DNA of 64,000 bases, from positions 62,001-126,000 of the forward strand of contig NZ_UWNY01000002.1 in assembly GCF_900604285.1 (NCBI RefSeq), written 5' to 3'. Every line of letters starts with the position of its first letter. Position 1 is the first letter of the stretch. Below are positions 18,299 through 30,661 of this stretch, piece after piece. The translations under genes were made by a program, and so were the position numbers. The notes beneath the pieces were generated by a model. It made no database searches. It saw only the letters and a program-made list of their open reading frames with translations, and was not told the DNA's origin. The DNA is from Varibaculum vaginae (GTDB lineage Bacteria > Actinomycetota > Actinomycetes > Actinomycetales > Actinomycetaceae).

Positions 18299-18339
18299 AA
18301 GTGTGGTCGGCCAACGGGTCGGCCACACTTTTTAATTTT
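18299..18339 (+). terminator. Rho-independent terminator after rpmE
   Basis: AAGTGTGGTCGGCC and GGTCGGCCACACTT pair over about 14 bp (two G-T pairs) around an AACG loop, followed by TTTAATTTT. Confidence 0.88.
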
Positions 18340-18400
18340 CAATGTGCCTCGGTCTCCGCGTGGAGAACAGATTACGGGAGCTGCGTGGCAGCAACCGGTT

Positions 18401-18428
18401 TTTTCCAGAGGGGTAGGCAACGTAGAGT
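18401..18428 (+). promoter_or_regulatory. Possible prfA promoter
   Basis: TTTTCC (18401-18406), 16 bases, then TAGAGT (18423-18428) lie just before the prfA ribosome site. The -10 is the same hexamer seen before purH and the ACT gene; the -35 is weak. Confidence 0.35.
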
Positions 18429-18464
18429 AGAAGTCAGTTCGTGAAGAATTATTAAGGAGCTACT

Positions 18465-19574
18465 GTGGGATCGCCGATTGACGAGGAAGCCGTAAAGGCT
18501 CTCATCGCAGAAAAAACTGAACTTGAAATGAAAATGGGCGATCCGCAGATACAAAAGGATCAGCAGAAGGCTCGCAAGATTGGACGGCGTCACACTCAGT
18601 TGGCGCAGATAGCTAAAGCCTATGAGACCTGGAAGAGTGCCGAGGGAGATCTTGAGGCTGGTAAGGAACTGGCAAAAGAAGATCCCGATTTTGCTTCAGA
18701 GATTCCCCAGATGGAACAGGCTGAAAATCAAGCATTAGACAAACTGCGTAAAGTGTTGGCTCCCCGTGACCCCGATGATGCTCGCGACGTTATTATGGAG
18801 ATTAAAGCGGGTGCGGGTGGGGATGAATCTGCCCTCTTTGCTGGAGATCTGCTGAGAATGTACGAGCGGTTTGCAGAAACCAAAGGATGGAGCCTCCAGG
18901 TACTGGATTCCACGGTGAATGATCTTGGGGGGATAAAGGACGCGCAAATCGCGATTAAAGCTAAAGGAAATGTGGCACCCGAGGACGGGGTTTGGGCAAA
19001 CCTAAAATACGAAGGTGGCGTACATCGGGTTCAGCGGGTGCCGGTAACCGAATCACAAGGACGCATCCACACTTCCGCCGCCGGAGTATTAGTAATGCCG
19101 GAGGTAGAAGATACCGGGGAAATAGAGATAGATCCCAACGAGGTGCGGGTAGATGTATTTCGGTCTTCGGGACCGGGTGGCCAGTCGGTTAATACCACCG
19201 ATTCTGCAGTCCGCCTAACCCATATTCCCACTGGAATCGTGGTCAGTATGCAAAACGAGAAGTCGCAGATCCAAAACCGGGAGGCAGCTTTTCGGGTATT
19301 ACGGGCGCGTCTAAAAGCGGAAGAGGACGCCAAACGTGAGGCCGAGGCCGCCGAGCAACGCCACTCCCAGGTGCGCACGGTTGATCGTTCTGAACGGATT
19401 CGCACCTACAACTTCCCGGAAAACCGGATTGCTGACCACCGTACCGGGTATAAGGCCTATAACCTCGACCAAGTGCTTGATGGACAGTTGCAGCCAGTAA
19501 TTGATTCGGCGATTAAACTCGATGAGGAACATCGTTTGGCGCAGCTTTCCGGGCAGGCAGCAGATAATAAATAA
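18465..19574 (+). CDS. prfA: Peptide chain release factor 1
   Basis: This factor reads UAA and UAG stop codons and triggers release of the finished chain. It has 369 residues from a GTG start behind AAGGAG. The RF1-type codon-recognition motif P-V-T is in [10 protein letters not shown], and the catalytic GGQ is at 238-240 ([14 protein letters not shown]). The N-terminal helical domain and C-terminal [17 protein letters not shown] are typical. It is followed 19 bases later by prmC, which methylates the GGQ glutamine. Confidence 0.97.
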   Translation: MGSPIDEEAVKALIAEKTELEMKMGDPQIQKDQQKARKIGRRHTQLAQIAKAYETWKSAEGDLEAGKELAKEDPDFASEIPQMEQAENQALDKLRKVLAPRDPDDARDVIMEIKAGAGGDESALFAGDLLRMYERFAETKGWSLQVLDSTVNDLGGIKDAQIAIKAKGNVAPEDGVWANLKYEGGVHRVQRVPVTESQGRIHTSAAGVLVMPEVEDTGEIEIDPNEVRVDVFRSSGPGGQSVNTTDSAVRLTHIPTGIVVSMQNEKSQIQNREAAFRVLRARLKAEEDAKREAEAAEQRHSQVRTVDRSERIRTYNFPENRIADHRTGYKAYNLDQVLDGQLQPVIDSAIKLDEEHRLAQLSGQAADNK

Positions 19575-19593
19575 GAGCGGCGATTATTTCTTG

Positions 19594-20448
19594 ATGAACG
19601 AGGCAGGTTTTTCTCGTCAGCAAGCATTTTCGTGGGCACGGGGGCGTTACGATGAAGCTGGGATCCAGCCGGCGCGGGAAATTATGGCTCTGTATTGCTC
19701 AGCCTGCGAAGCCGAAGAATTCTTATTTGCGCCTCAGGAGCTGTCAGCTAAGCAAACAGAGGTTTTCCGCGATTTAGTAAACCGGCGTTGTAATCACGAA
19801 CCGCTTCAGCACCTGTTACAGGAAATGTATTTCGGCACGTTTCGTTTGATTTCCAACCCGGATGTTTTTATTGTGCGTCCAGAAACCGAGTATCTAGTAG
19901 AACTAGCGCTACGCAACAAGGAAGCAAGGAAAGCAGAGTTAGCTGCGGATTTGTGTGCTGGATCGGGCGCTATCGCCCTCACGCTTGCTCGTGAGTTGCC
20001 CTTAGCTCAGGTGTTTATGGTGGAGATCAGCGAAAAAGCTTTAGCAGTTGCGCGGAGAAATCTGGAACGCTATCCAGATTTGGCAAAGAGAATTAGTGCG
20101 AAGTGTGCAGATGTAGCGGATCCCGGGCTTTGGGCCGAGCGGGCAGGAGAGTTTAATCTGATAGTTAGCAACCCGCCCTATGTGCCGCCGGGAACTATTA
20201 CCCAACCAGAAGCCCTAAAAGATCCGCCATTAGCGCTTTGGGGTGGGGGAGACGACGGCCTCAAGATTCCAAAAGAGACTGTTACCCAGGCTTTTCGTCT
20301 GTTGGAAAAGGATGGGATTTTCGCGATGGAGCATGACCCCACCCAAGGGGAATTGCTGTGTCAATTTGCTGTTGAAATAGGGTTTAGTTCAGTGAGGACG
20401 CAGCAGGATCTAAGTGGGAGGCCGCGCTATTTGCTGGCGCAAAAATAA
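19594..20448 (+). CDS. prmC: Release factor glutamine N5-methyltransferase
   Basis: SAM-dependent enzyme that methylates the glutamine of the GGQ motif in release factors. From ATG 19594 it has 284 residues; the frame is open further upstream but only inside prfA. The SAM-binding motif is DLCAGSGAIALTLA, and the catalytic NPPY is at 193-196 (IVSNPPYVPPG). The N-terminal helical domain that contacts the release factor is present. The prfA-prmC order is the standard pairing. Confidence 0.94.
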   Translation: MNEAGFSRQQAFSWARGRYDEAGIQPAREIMALYCSACEAEEFLFAPQELSAKQTEVFRDLVNRRCNHEPLQHLLQEMYFGTFRLISNPDVFIVRPETEYLVELALRNKEARKAELAADLCAGSGAIALTLARELPLAQVFMVEISEKALAVARRNLERYPDLAKRISAKCADVADPGLWAERAGEFNLIVSNPPYVPPGTITQPEALKDPPLALWGGGDDGLKIPKETVTQAFRLLEKDGIFAMEHDPTQGELLCQFAVEIGFSSVRTQQDLSGRPRYLLAQK

Positions 20449-20522
20449 AATAAGATTAGCGCTGACCTTAGACGATGATAATCTTAGGGTAAAGGAGCTG
20501 AAAACAGCAGAAAGGGGCGGTG

Positions 20523-20900
20523 ATGGCGCAACGGTTTCGCACGGTAGTCGCCGTTGCCGCGGTATTTTTACTACCTGGTTTTTTGACCGCTACCGCTTTT
20601 GCTGATGACCCAACCCCCAAGGCTACTTTGCATTATGTAGAGGCTCCTCTTAATCGCCCTCCGGGAGGCAAGAAGATAGAGGTGGCTAAATCTTCTGAAC
20701 CCACAGAAACTACGGTTAGTCCTGCCCCTCAGGGCGGTGAAGCTACAGCTGATTCACCGTCAGGTAGTACAGAGGAATCTGTTGAATTAGCGAAAACTGG
20801 GGGCCGGCGCGATATTTGGATGACAGGTTTTTCTCTGGTCTGCATTTGGGTAGGTGCCGCGGTAGTCACCTATGGGCGCGAGCGTAACCTAAAACGCTAA
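20523..20900 (+). CDS. Small sortase-anchored surface protein with LAKTG motif
   Basis: Not a known family. The 125 residues divide into a signal peptide (basic start, hydrophobic to about 24, cleavage near TAFA-DD), a Pro/Ser/Thr/Glu-rich mature part of only about 60 residues, the sorting motif LAKTG (89-93), a hydrophobic span (about 98-116) and a basic tail RERNLKR. LAXTG is the motif used by class E sortases of high-GC Gram-positives, so wall attachment is expected. The mature part has no cysteine and looks disordered. An AAAGGGG site precedes the start, where GTG 20520 and ATG 20523 are both possible. It sits between prmC and tsaC. Confidence 0.8.
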   Translation: MAQRFRTVVAVAAVFLLPGFLTATAFADDPTPKATLHYVEAPLNRPPGGKKIEVAKSSEPTETTVSPAPQGGEATADSPSGSTEESVELAKTGGRRDIWMTGFSLVCIWVGAAVVTYGRERNLKR

Positions 20901-20909
20901 TATCGAAGT

Positions 20910-21533
20910 ATGTACACTCCTTTAAGTCAAGAAGATATCTCTTGCCTAAAAAATGAGATTTCTAATGGAAAATTACTGGTAGTACCCACAGATACTGTCT
21001 ATGGGATTGCCGCCAACCCCTTTGTCCCCGCGGCGGTTGATAAGCTGCTGACTGCGAAAGGCCGAGGCCGAGATTTTCCCTCTCCCGTGTTGGTCAGTAG
21101 CATCGTGCAAGCTAGTTCTCTTGTCCGGGAGATTCCCCTGTTGGCTAGGCGCTTTATGGATAAATTTTGGCCGGGGGCGCTGACCATTGTGCTCGCGGCT
21201 CGTCAAGACCTGCCACTTGACCTGGGAGTAACTGGCGGAACCGTGGCTGTGCGTCAGCCGAATCAGGCCGATCTGCTGCAACTATTGGCTGCAACTGGGC
21301 CGCTGGCTGTAACCTCCGCCAATCTCCACGGGCTTCCGCCTGCGCAGTCGGCCGCAGAAGCGAAGAGCTATTTTGGGGATAAAGTCGCTGCATACCTGGA
21401 CGCCGGCCCTAGTCAGATTGGTGAACCTTCCACCATTGTGAAAGTAGAGGGTGAAAATTATTCGCTGTTACGCATCGGAGCTATTGCCCCCGCGCAGCTA
21501 TCGGCAGTAGCGGGCAAAGAGCCAAAAGATTAG
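20910..21533 (+). CDS. tsaC: L-threonylcarbamoyladenylate synthase (Sua5/YrdC/YciO family)
   Basis: First enzyme of tRNA t6A37 synthesis: it makes threonylcarbamoyl-AMP from threonine, bicarbonate and ATP. It has 207 residues. LLVVPTDTVYGIAANPF at the N-terminus, KFWPGALTIVL and TSANLHGLPPA are the family landmarks. The RxR-type nucleotide contact GTVAVRQPN is present. The length fits the short TsaC form without the Sua5 C-terminal domain. It stands 9 bases before wecA, as in many actinobacteria. Confidence 0.93.
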   Translation: MYTPLSQEDISCLKNEISNGKLLVVPTDTVYGIAANPFVPAAVDKLLTAKGRGRDFPSPVLVSSIVQASSLVREIPLLARRFMDKFWPGALTIVLAARQDLPLDLGVTGGTVAVRQPNQADLLQLLAATGPLAVTSANLHGLPPAQSAAEAKSYFGDKVAAYLDAGPSQIGEPSTIVKVEGENYSLLRIGAIAPAQLSAVAGKEPKD

Positions 21534-21542
21534 GGAGGGAAT

Positions 21543-22685
21543 GTGAAAGCCTATCTGTTACTAGGAGTTCTCGCCTGTGCGATTACCTTCTTAGTGACCC
21601 CGATAGTGCGGCGGATTTCCTTAGCGTTACACGTATTGACTCCGGTACGTGAACGGGATGTGCATACCATGCCCATCCCGCGCCTCGGGGGCATTGCCAT
21701 GTTATTTGGTCTTTTAGGGGCGTTCTTGATTGCGAGACAAACACCTTATTTCTCGCGGTTTTATGGAGATCCTCAGGTATGGGCACTCGTCTTTGGATCC
21801 ATCGGCATTACTGTGCTGGGAATGATAGACGATATTTTTGATTTGAACTGGTGGACAAAGCTATCTGGCCAGATACTAGTGGCTTGTGCGGTTGCCTGGC
21901 AGGGAATCCAAATAGTTTCTTTCCCGATTTTCGGAATGACTATTCCCTCAACAAAGATGTCGATTCTAGTAACCGTGATGATTATCGTGATTTCAACCAA
22001 TGCGGTGAATTTTGTAGACGGTCTGGATGGTTTAGCTGCCGGAATCACCCTGATTGGGGCTGGTGCGTTCTTTATTTATTCTTACCTACTGATTCGCCTT
22101 ACCAACGCCCAAAGTTATGCTTCCTTTGCCGCCATGATTGGAATCGTGATTGTAGGAGTGTGTCTAGGGTTCTTAACGTCCAACTTTTACCCCGCGAAGA
22201 TTTTTATGGGTGATTGTGGCTCGATGCTACTGGGATTTACTACTTCCTGTATGTTCATTGTGGTAACCGGGCAGACGGATCCGGCGTCTTTAGGGAGATC
22301 TGCATTCCTGCCAGCTGCTATCCCGGTGTTGTTGCCCATAGCGGTAATGATTTTGCCGTTCCTTGACATGTTGATGGCAGTGATCCGGCGGGTTGCCCGC
22401 GGTCAAAGTCCTTTTAAAGCTGATCGCCAGCATCTACACCATCGTCTTCTGAAAATGGGACACTCCCATCGGCGAGCGGTTTTAGTGATGTATCTTTGGG
22501 CGTTTTTTATTTCCCTGCTGGCAGTGAGTTTCTTGAAGTTGAAACCGTTGGTAGAACTACTGTTGGCCGCCGGTGGTGGGGTCTTGTGTCTAATAGTTAC
22601 CATAGCCTTCCTGCCAGGTTTACGTAGGGATTACTTCACCGGCAACGGATCTTACCCACGACATCTGCGGTATAAGGGGGATTGA
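21543..22685 (+). CDS. wecA: Undecaprenyl-phosphate GlcNAc-1-phosphate transferase (WecA/TagO/Rfe type)
   Basis: Integral membrane enzyme that loads a sugar-1-phosphate onto undecaprenyl phosphate to begin wall polysaccharide synthesis. It has 380 residues and about 11 membrane segments. Motifs of the polyprenyl-phosphate transferase family: PRLGG (46-50), the Mg-binding D96-D97 in GMIDDIFDLNW, NFVDGLDGLA (156-164), FMGDCGS and the HLHHRLLKMGH loop, which points to WecA/TagO rather than MraY. It starts at GTG behind AGGGAGGG. Its place upstream of atp genes matches the mycobacterial layout. Confidence 0.92.
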   Translation: MKAYLLLGVLACAITFLVTPIVRRISLALHVLTPVRERDVHTMPIPRLGGIAMLFGLLGAFLIARQTPYFSRFYGDPQVWALVFGSIGITVLGMIDDIFDLNWWTKLSGQILVACAVAWQGIQIVSFPIFGMTIPSTKMSILVTVMIIVISTNAVNFVDGLDGLAAGITLIGAGAFFIYSYLLIRLTNAQSYASFAAMIGIVIVGVCLGFLTSNFYPAKIFMGDCGSMLLGFTTSCMFIVVTGQTDPASLGRSAFLPAAIPVLLPIAVMILPFLDMLMAVIRRVARGQSPFKADRQHLHHRLLKMGHSHRRAVLVMYLWAFFISLLAVSFLKLKPLVELLLAAGGGVLCLIVTIAFLPGLRRDYFTGNGSYPRHLRYKGD

Positions 22686-23197
22686 TGGCCGAGGGAGCAC
22701 GAGTATCCAGATGGGAGCAAACTGATTTGGCAAGCAACGTCGATAAGGTAGGTCAAGAAGCTAACTTGAATGTCTCTAACTCCTCTTTTCGGGATCGCTA
22801 TGGAGCAGGTGCTGCCATTCGTAAAGGTAATCGGGTAGTTGTCTTGATTTTAGGGATCCTAACAGTAGTGTCAATACCACTTGCCGGGGTAATCCGTTCC
22901 TGGCCAGGGGCGTTAGGTGCTGTTGCCGGGATGGTGATTATGTGGCTGGTAGCGGCGATAGGTATTGGCGCCAATTGCTTTGTGCTGCGCAATCCTCTGC
23001 GCACGACCGGAGTGGTATTTGCTGCTTATTTGATGAAACTGGTCATAGTTATTTTGGCGGTAGCGGTTTTGCGGCCTCTCCCGCAGATTGATAACACGGT
23101 GATCTTCCTGGTGTTGATAGCTGGAATTTTGCTAACCACCATCGGCGAAACACACGAGGTTTCAAAAACCAATAAATTGATTATTGAGAAACTTTAG
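22685..23197 (+). CDS. AtpI-like membrane protein
   Basis: Probable ATP synthase protein I, an assembly or ion-channel helper for the Fo ring. It has 170 residues: a hydrophilic start of about 50, then four hydrophobic segments (about 53-75, 78-98, 106-130 and 138-153). The start ATG shares one base with the wecA stop codon. Position directly before atpB is the strongest evidence, because this family is poorly conserved in sequence. Confidence 0.7.
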   Translation: MAEGARVSRWEQTDLASNVDKVGQEANLNVSNSSFRDRYGAGAAIRKGNRVVVLILGILTVVSIPLAGVIRSWPGALGAVAGMVIMWLVAAIGIGANCFVLRNPLRTTGVVFAAYLMKLVIVILAVAVLRPLPQIDNTVIFLVLIAGILLTTIGETHEVSKTNKLIIEKL

Positions 23198-23364
23198 AAA
23201 TGGTAAATGTGTGGCCTCGGAAGCATTATTTCCAGGGACGCACGTCCTATGTTAAGTTAATCTACGGATATTATGAAGCGGGCTCCGGAAGCGTTATAAA
23301 AGCGTTACAATGGAAGCCGATCACAGTTTTCGGCCAGCTTCGGCAGGAATGAAGGGAACGGACA

Positions 23365-24171
23365 GTGTCACCGATGCTTAGTGGGCTCAACAACCTGTTA
23401 CCGCAAGGCGGTTTCGAGGCACCTACTATTGATGAATTTTTCCCACCGATTATCGCGTTTGCTGGTACCCCCTTCGAAATGAACCGCATAACTTTGGTGC
23501 GGATTGTGCTGCTGCTAGCTTTTTTGGTTTGTGCGATGCTTTATACTCGTCGGGCAAAAATGGTTCCTGGCGCAGCGCAATCCACCATGGAATATCTTCT
23601 GGATTTTTGTCGCGTCAATATTTCTGAGCAGGTGATGGGCAAGGAATACGCCCGGCAATACAACGGTTTTGTTACCGCGATTTTCTTTACCGTTTTATTT
23701 ATGAATATCGGCGGTATTATCCCGGGGCTAAATATTGCCGGTAGTGCGGTTGCGGGCATCCCGCTACTGCTAGCGGTGTTTGTCTGGTTTCTGTTTATTA
23801 TCGCTGGAATCCGAGCCCAGGGCTTTGGTGGCTACTTTAAGTCTTCCCTTTTTATCCCGAATGTTCCCAAGGTGCTCTATATTCTGCTGACGCCAATCGA
23901 GTTCTTCTCAACCTTCCTGGTGCGTCCCTTTACTTTGTTCGTCCGGCTTCTTGCCAATATGATTGCCGGACACATGCTATTAGCGCTGACCATGTTGGCC
24001 TCGAATTATTTCTTGCTGACCGCAGCTGGAGGCCTAAAAATAGTATCCGCAGTTACTTTCATCGCCGCAATCGCGGTAACCCTGTTTGAAATTTTCGTTG
24101 CATTCCTACAGGCCTACGTATTTGCTGTCCTGACGGCGGTATACGTAGAACAATCGGTGCACAGCCACTAA
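23365..24171 (+). CDS. atpB: ATP synthase Fo subunit a
   Basis: Stator channel subunit that passes protons to the c-ring. It has 268 residues from GTG 23365, with ATG 23374 as an alternative. The essential arginine is R194 in FVRLLANMIAGHMLL. The last helix, FEIFVAFLQAYVFAVLTAVY, is the standard signature. Five or six membrane segments are visible. It is the first of the eight subunit genes. Confidence 0.96.
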   Translation: MSPMLSGLNNLLPQGGFEAPTIDEFFPPIIAFAGTPFEMNRITLVRIVLLLAFLVCAMLYTRRAKMVPGAAQSTMEYLLDFCRVNISEQVMGKEYARQYNGFVTAIFFTVLFMNIGGIIPGLNIAGSAVAGIPLLLAVFVWFLFIIAGIRAQGFGGYFKSSLFIPNVPKVLYILLTPIEFFSTFLVRPFTLFVRLLANMIAGHMLLALTMLASNYFLLTAAGGLKIVSAVTFIAAIAVTLFEIFVAFLQAYVFAVLTAVYVEQSVHSH

Positions 24172-24177
24172 AGACTT

Positions 24178-24190
24178 CCGCCTTCGGCGG
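24178..24190 (+). other. Short hairpin between atpB and atpE
   Basis: CCGCC-TTC-GGCGG forms a compact 5-bp hairpin just after atpB and 35 bases before atpE. There is no T-run. It may stabilise or set translation of the highly expressed c-subunit message; this is inference. Confidence 0.4.
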
Positions 24191-24207
24191 GAAAACCCAC
24201 AAATTAA

Positions 24208-24435
<228 letters not shown>

Positions 24436-24450
24436 TAAAAAGGAACCTTA

Positions 24451-25005
24451 ATGTTAAACATGATTCAGCAGGCCGGGGCAGGTGAACACCATATTTTGCT
24501 GCCTGCGATCCCAGAGCTAGTCCAGTCTGCGATTATTCTGGCGATCTTCTTCATTGTGATGTTGAAGTTTGTTTATCCAAAGTACAAAGAAGTTACCGAC
24601 AAACGTGCTACCACCATTAGGGAAGGTTTGGAAAGGGCTGAGCAATCAAAGCAAGCAATCGCTGATGCTAACGCCCAATCCGAATTGGCGTTGCGGAAAG
24701 CTCACGAAGAAGCAGCCCAGATTCGCGCCGAGGCACAAGAAAGTGCGAAACGGATTGTGGCTGAAGCAAAGACTCAGGCCACCGAAGAGGCTGAACGTAT
24801 CAGCGTTAACGCGCAGCGGCAACTAGAGGCTAATCGGCAAGCAGCAGAGATTTCTCTCAAGACTGAAGTCGGGATGTTGGCTGCAGATCTGGCAGAAAAC
24901 ATCGTCGGTGAACAATTAACCGATCGGGAACTATCTGCAAGAGTAATTGATCGTTTTCTGGATCAGCTGGAAACCTCCGGTGAAAAGGAAAGTGTTAAGA
25001 AATAA
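24451..25005 (+). CDS. atpF: ATP synthase Fo subunit b
   Basis: Peripheral-stalk subunit of 184 residues. A membrane segment (about 25-45) is followed by FVYPKYKEVTDKRATTIREGLERAE, the typical junction, and then a long charged coiled coil rich in A, E, Q and R. Unlike in mycobacteria it is not fused to delta. Its stop codon overlaps the atpH start by one base. Confidence 0.95.
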   Translation: MLNMIQQAGAGEHHILLPAIPELVQSAIILAIFFIVMLKFVYPKYKEVTDKRATTIREGLERAEQSKQAIADANAQSELALRKAHEEAAQIRAEAQESAKRIVAEAKTQATEEAERISVNAQRQLEANRQAAEISLKTEVGMLAADLAENIVGEQLTDRELSARVIDRFLDQLETSGEKESVKK

Positions 25006-25835
25006 TGCGCGCATCCAGTAGGCAAGCCCTAGAAAAGGGCAAGGGGGTTATAGCCGGGCAATCGGGTATAGCAGCTGAGACTTGTTACGACTGGGCAGAT
25101 AGTCTCTTCGTCCTCTCTGATCTGGTACAGGGCTCATCTAGGATTGCTTTGGCGCTTACCGATCCGGCTCGTAGCCATCAAGATCGGTCCGGGTTGCTAT
25201 TCGCATTGGCTACCGAACTGTCAGATATTGCTAAGCAAGCAGTTTCGGCAGCGCTGGCGGATGTCCCTACCTCCCAGGAATTACCTACCGTGATTGAAAG
25301 ACTGGGCGAATATGCGGTGCGCTGTGGTGCTCTGGCAGATAACAAAGCCATCAAGATCTCAGACGAGCTGTTCTCGTTGGAACAGTTCGTACGCGCGAAT
25401 CATCAGGTGCGTTCGGCGCTTTCGGATCGCAATCGCGATCCCAAATATCGGGTGCGGCTGTTAAAAGAACTTGTCGGCTCACAGCTATCCCGTCCGGCAG
25501 CTACCTTGGCTGCGCGAGCAGTTAGATCCATTAACCGTGACACCAAAATAGAGGGCTCGGTTTCCCTGACGGGAACGCTACGTCACATGCGTCGTGACCT
25601 GGCCTCTGCGGGAGATTTCTTGGTAGCTACGGTGCAGGTGGCAATGCCCTTGGAACCGGAACAAGCTGAGCGTCTGCGGGATATTTTGTCTCGTCGCTGT
25701 CAAAAAAACATTCACCTGCAGGTGAGCGTAGATCCTTTAGTGGTCGGGGGGATGAAAGTTCGGGTTGGTTCCCAGATTTTCGATGGCTCCGTGGCCACCA
25801 TTATTCAAGAAACTAAGCAAAAACTGGCCGGGTAG
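25005..25835 (+). CDS. atpH: ATP synthase F1 subunit delta
   Basis: Connects the peripheral stalk to the alpha subunits. It has 276 residues, long for the family as is common in actinobacteria. The C-terminal landmark is [21 protein letters not shown]. It starts at the ATG overlapping the atpF stop codon (TAATG). Confidence 0.94.
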   Translation: MRASSRQALEKGKGVIAGQSGIAAETCYDWADSLFVLSDLVQGSSRIALALTDPARSHQDRSGLLFALATELSDIAKQAVSAALADVPTSQELPTVIERLGEYAVRCGALADNKAIKISDELFSLEQFVRANHQVRSALSDRNRDPKYRVRLLKELVGSQLSRPAATLAARAVRSINRDTKIEGSVSLTGTLRHMRRDLASAGDFLVATVQVAMPLEPEQAERLRDILSRRCQKNIHLQVSVDPLVVGGMKVRVGSQIFDGSVATIIQETKQKLAG

Positions 25836-25863
25836 TACCGGAACGATAGGAAAAGGCAATTTC

Positions 25864-27519
25864 ATGGCTGAACTTCAAATCCAACCGGAGAAGATTCGTG
25901 ACGCCCTCGCGGACTTTGTAAGCTCCTACGAGCCCACGCGCTCTACCGAGGACGAAATTGGGCACGTAGTAATGGCGGCTGACGGTATCGCTCGGATCGA
26001 GGGCTTGCCGGGGGCGATGGCGAACGAACTTCTCAAGTTCGCTGATGGTACCACCGGATTGGCAATGAACCTAGAAGATCGCATTATTGGCGCAATCGTT
26101 CTGGGAGACTTCTCAGGTATTGAAGAAGGCCAGCCCGTGCGGCGTACCGGAGAGGTGTTATCCGTTCCTGTGGGTGACGGATACCTAGGGCGAGTAGTCG
26201 ATCCCATGGGGCAGCCTCTGGACGGTCTGGGTGAGATTCAAAATATCGAGGGACGTCGTATCCTGGAGTTGCAGGCTCCCGGGGTAATGATGCGTAAATC
26301 TGTGCATGAGCCACTCCAAACCGGCCTGAAAGCTATCGACTCTATGATTCCGATTGGGCGCGGCCAACGACAGTTAATTATTGGTGATCGCCAGACCGGC
26401 AAGACTGCGATTGCGATTGATACTGTTCTTAACCAGCGCAAGAACTGGGAAAGCGGTGACCCCAACAAGCAGGTACGCTGTATTTATGTGGCTGTGGGGC
26501 AAAAGGGATCGACCATTGCCAGTGTGCGCGGACAGTTAGAGGCCGCGGGAGCCATGGAATACACCACTATCGTGGCGGCTCCTGCTTCTGATTCTGCCGG
26601 GTTTAAGTACCTGGCTCCCTATACCGGCTCGGCTATTGGTCAACACTGGATGTACCAGGGCAAACACGTCCTAATTATTTTTGACGATCTTTCCAAACAG
26701 GCCGAGGCTTACCGCAGCGTTTCCCTGATGCTGCGTCGCCCGCCGGGGCGCGAAGCCTACCCGGGCGATGTGTTCTACTTGCACTCTCGGCTGCTAGAGC
26801 GCTGCGCGAAGCTATCGGATGAGCTGGGTGGAGGCTCGATGACTGGCTTGCCTTTGATTGAAACTAAAGACAATGATGTGTCGGCCTACATCCCCACCAA
26901 CGTAATTTCGATTACCGATGGGCAGATTTTCTTACAGTCGGATCTATTTAACGCCAACCAGCGTCCGGCGGTGGACGTAGGTATTTCCGTTTCGCGTGTA
27001 GGCGGGGATGCGCAGGTTAAAGCAATGAAGAAAGTTTCCGGTACCTTAAAGATTACTTTGGCGCAGTACCGGGATATGCAAGCTTTCGCCATGTTTGCTT
27101 CCGACTTGGATGCCACCACTAAACGCCAGCTAACTCGAGGGGAACGTCTGATGGAGCTGTTGCGTCAGCCGCAGGCCACCCCCTACGAGGTAGAAGATCA
27201 GGTTTGCTCTATCTGGGCTGGCAATAGTGGCTACATGGACGATATAGAGGTGAGTGATGTTCACCGCTTTGAATCAGAAATGCTTGCCTATTTGCACGCC
27301 AACTCAGATATTCCCAGCAAGATTAAAGAAACTGGACAGTTTGATTCCGATATGGAGCAAGCCTTGAAAGAGGCTGTGGAAAAGTTCCGAGCGGGATTTG
27401 TTTCTTCGCAGGGAGTATTGGAATCGGAAGTTCAGATTCCCGAAGAGGTTTCCGAAGCTGAGCGTGACAGCGAACAACTGGTGGTAGATCGCCACAATAA
27501 GAAAGACAAAAAGGATTAA
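25864..27519 (+). CDS. atpA: ATP synthase F1 subunit alpha
   Basis: Regulatory nucleotide-binding subunit of F1. It has 551 residues from ATG 25864 ([10 protein letters not shown]); the frame continues upstream only within atpH. The P-loop GDRQTGKT is at 174-181, and [10 protein letters not shown] and the catalytic-site arginine region are conserved. The C-terminus carries an extra 30 or so charged residues ending in KKDKKD. Confidence 0.97.
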   Translation: MAELQIQPEKIRDALADFVSSYEPTRSTEDEIGHVVMAADGIARIEGLPGAMANELLKFADGTTGLAMNLEDRIIGAIVLGDFSGIEEGQPVRRTGEVLSVPVGDGYLGRVVDPMGQPLDGLGEIQNIEGRRILELQAPGVMMRKSVHEPLQTGLKAIDSMIPIGRGQRQLIIGDRQTGKTAIAIDTVLNQRKNWESGDPNKQVRCIYVAVGQKGSTIASVRGQLEAAGAMEYTTIVAAPASDSAGFKYLAPYTGSAIGQHWMYQGKHVLIIFDDLSKQAEAYRSVSLMLRRPPGREAYPGDVFYLHSRLLERCAKLSDELGGGSMTGLPLIETKDNDVSAYIPTNVISITDGQIFLQSDLFNANQRPAVDVGISVSRVGGDAQVKAMKKVSGTLKITLAQYRDMQAFAMFASDLDATTKRQLTRGERLMELLRQPQATPYEVEDQVCSIWAGNSGYMDDIEVSDVHRFESEMLAYLHANSDIPSKIKETGQFDSDMEQALKEAVEKFRAGFVSSQGVLESEVQIPEEVSEAERDSEQLVVDRHNKKDKKD

Positions 27520-27521
27520 CC

Positions 27522-29916
<2,395 letters not shown>

Positions 29917-29917
<1 letters not shown>

Positions 29918-30174
29918 TGAGTTCGCTTTCGGTTAGATTAGTTACCCGCTCTGGGGAGCTTTTTAGTGGGCAGGCGGGATTCGTCTCCCTGCCCACTACC
30001 GAAGGTTCTATGGGGATTTTACCCGGCCATCTTCCGCTTTTGGCAACTATTACCGCTGGTACAGTAAAGGTTGGCGCAAAGGAAAATGATCCGGGTGCTA
30101 AGGAGTTTGAGGTGGTTCCTGGATTCGTCTCTGTTGACGAGGATCGGGTAACCATCGTAGTTGATGGGCTTTAA
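29917..30174 (+). CDS. atpC: ATP synthase F1 subunit epsilon
   Basis: Rotor subunit and brake. The 85 residues from ATG 29917 form only the N-terminal beta-sandwich (EGSMGILPGHLPLLATI). The C-terminal helical hairpin that inhibits the enzyme in many bacteria is lacking, as in several actinobacteria. The frame upstream of the ATG lies within atpD. Confidence 0.93.
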
Positions 30175-30211
30175 GCCGAAAATAATCGTCTATAAGGGTT
30201 ATAGTTAGGCC

Positions 30212-30634
30212 ATGACGGCGCTAAAATTTTTCCTGCTAATCATCTTAGTGATTGCAGCTCTGGTGGCTCTAGTCGCCGCCTATTTTCTGTGGCGAATGAA
30301 TCGTCTTTATCGCCAGGGGGCTTTCCTATGCTCTTACCGCCCGGATGTCACCTCAGGTTGGACCGAGGGTTGTGCAGTCTATGAGGCCGAGTCTTTAAAC
30401 TGGTACAAGGCGGCGGGTCTTTCGTTTCATCCCAATAAGACCTGGCCGCGTCGGCAGGTAGAGTTAGGTAAGGTTCACAACTATCTTTCTAAAAAAGGGA
30501 TGCGTAACGTAGCGGTACCGGTTAGTGTGGGCTCCCATCGTTTTTGGTTGTTTCTTTCCGAGGACGATCATGCTGGTTTAGTATCTTGGGCGGAGGCGGC
30601 GCCTCCGCGGGAAATCCCCCAATCCTGGGATTAA
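30212..30634 (+). CDS. DUF2550 family membrane protein
   Basis: Conserved actinobacterial protein of unknown function, found directly after atpC in many genomes, including mycobacteria. It has 140 residues: one N-terminal membrane helix (about 3-28), then a basic cytosolic domain with the family pattern GAFLCSYR..GWTEGCAVYE and LNWYKA. The conserved order suggests a link to the ATP synthase or the wall, but nothing in the sequence proves it. Confidence 0.82.
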   Translation: MTALKFFLLIILVIAALVALVAAYFLWRMNRLYRQGAFLCSYRPDVTSGWTEGCAVYEAESLNWYKAAGLSFHPNKTWPRRQVELGKVHNYLSKKGMRNVAVPVSVGSHRFWLFLSEDDHAGLVSWAEAAPPREIPQSWD

Positions 30635-30661
30635 AATCTTTTTGCTTTAGAATAGATTCTC

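Noticed and set aside
19501-19593. Longer PrmC from ATG 19501
   Set aside because: This part lies inside prfA and does not resemble the PrmC N-terminus; ATG 19594 gives the usual length.
23306-23311. TACAAT as the atp operon promoter
   Set aside because: No acceptable -35 at 16-18 bases; the operon may be read from upstream of wecA.
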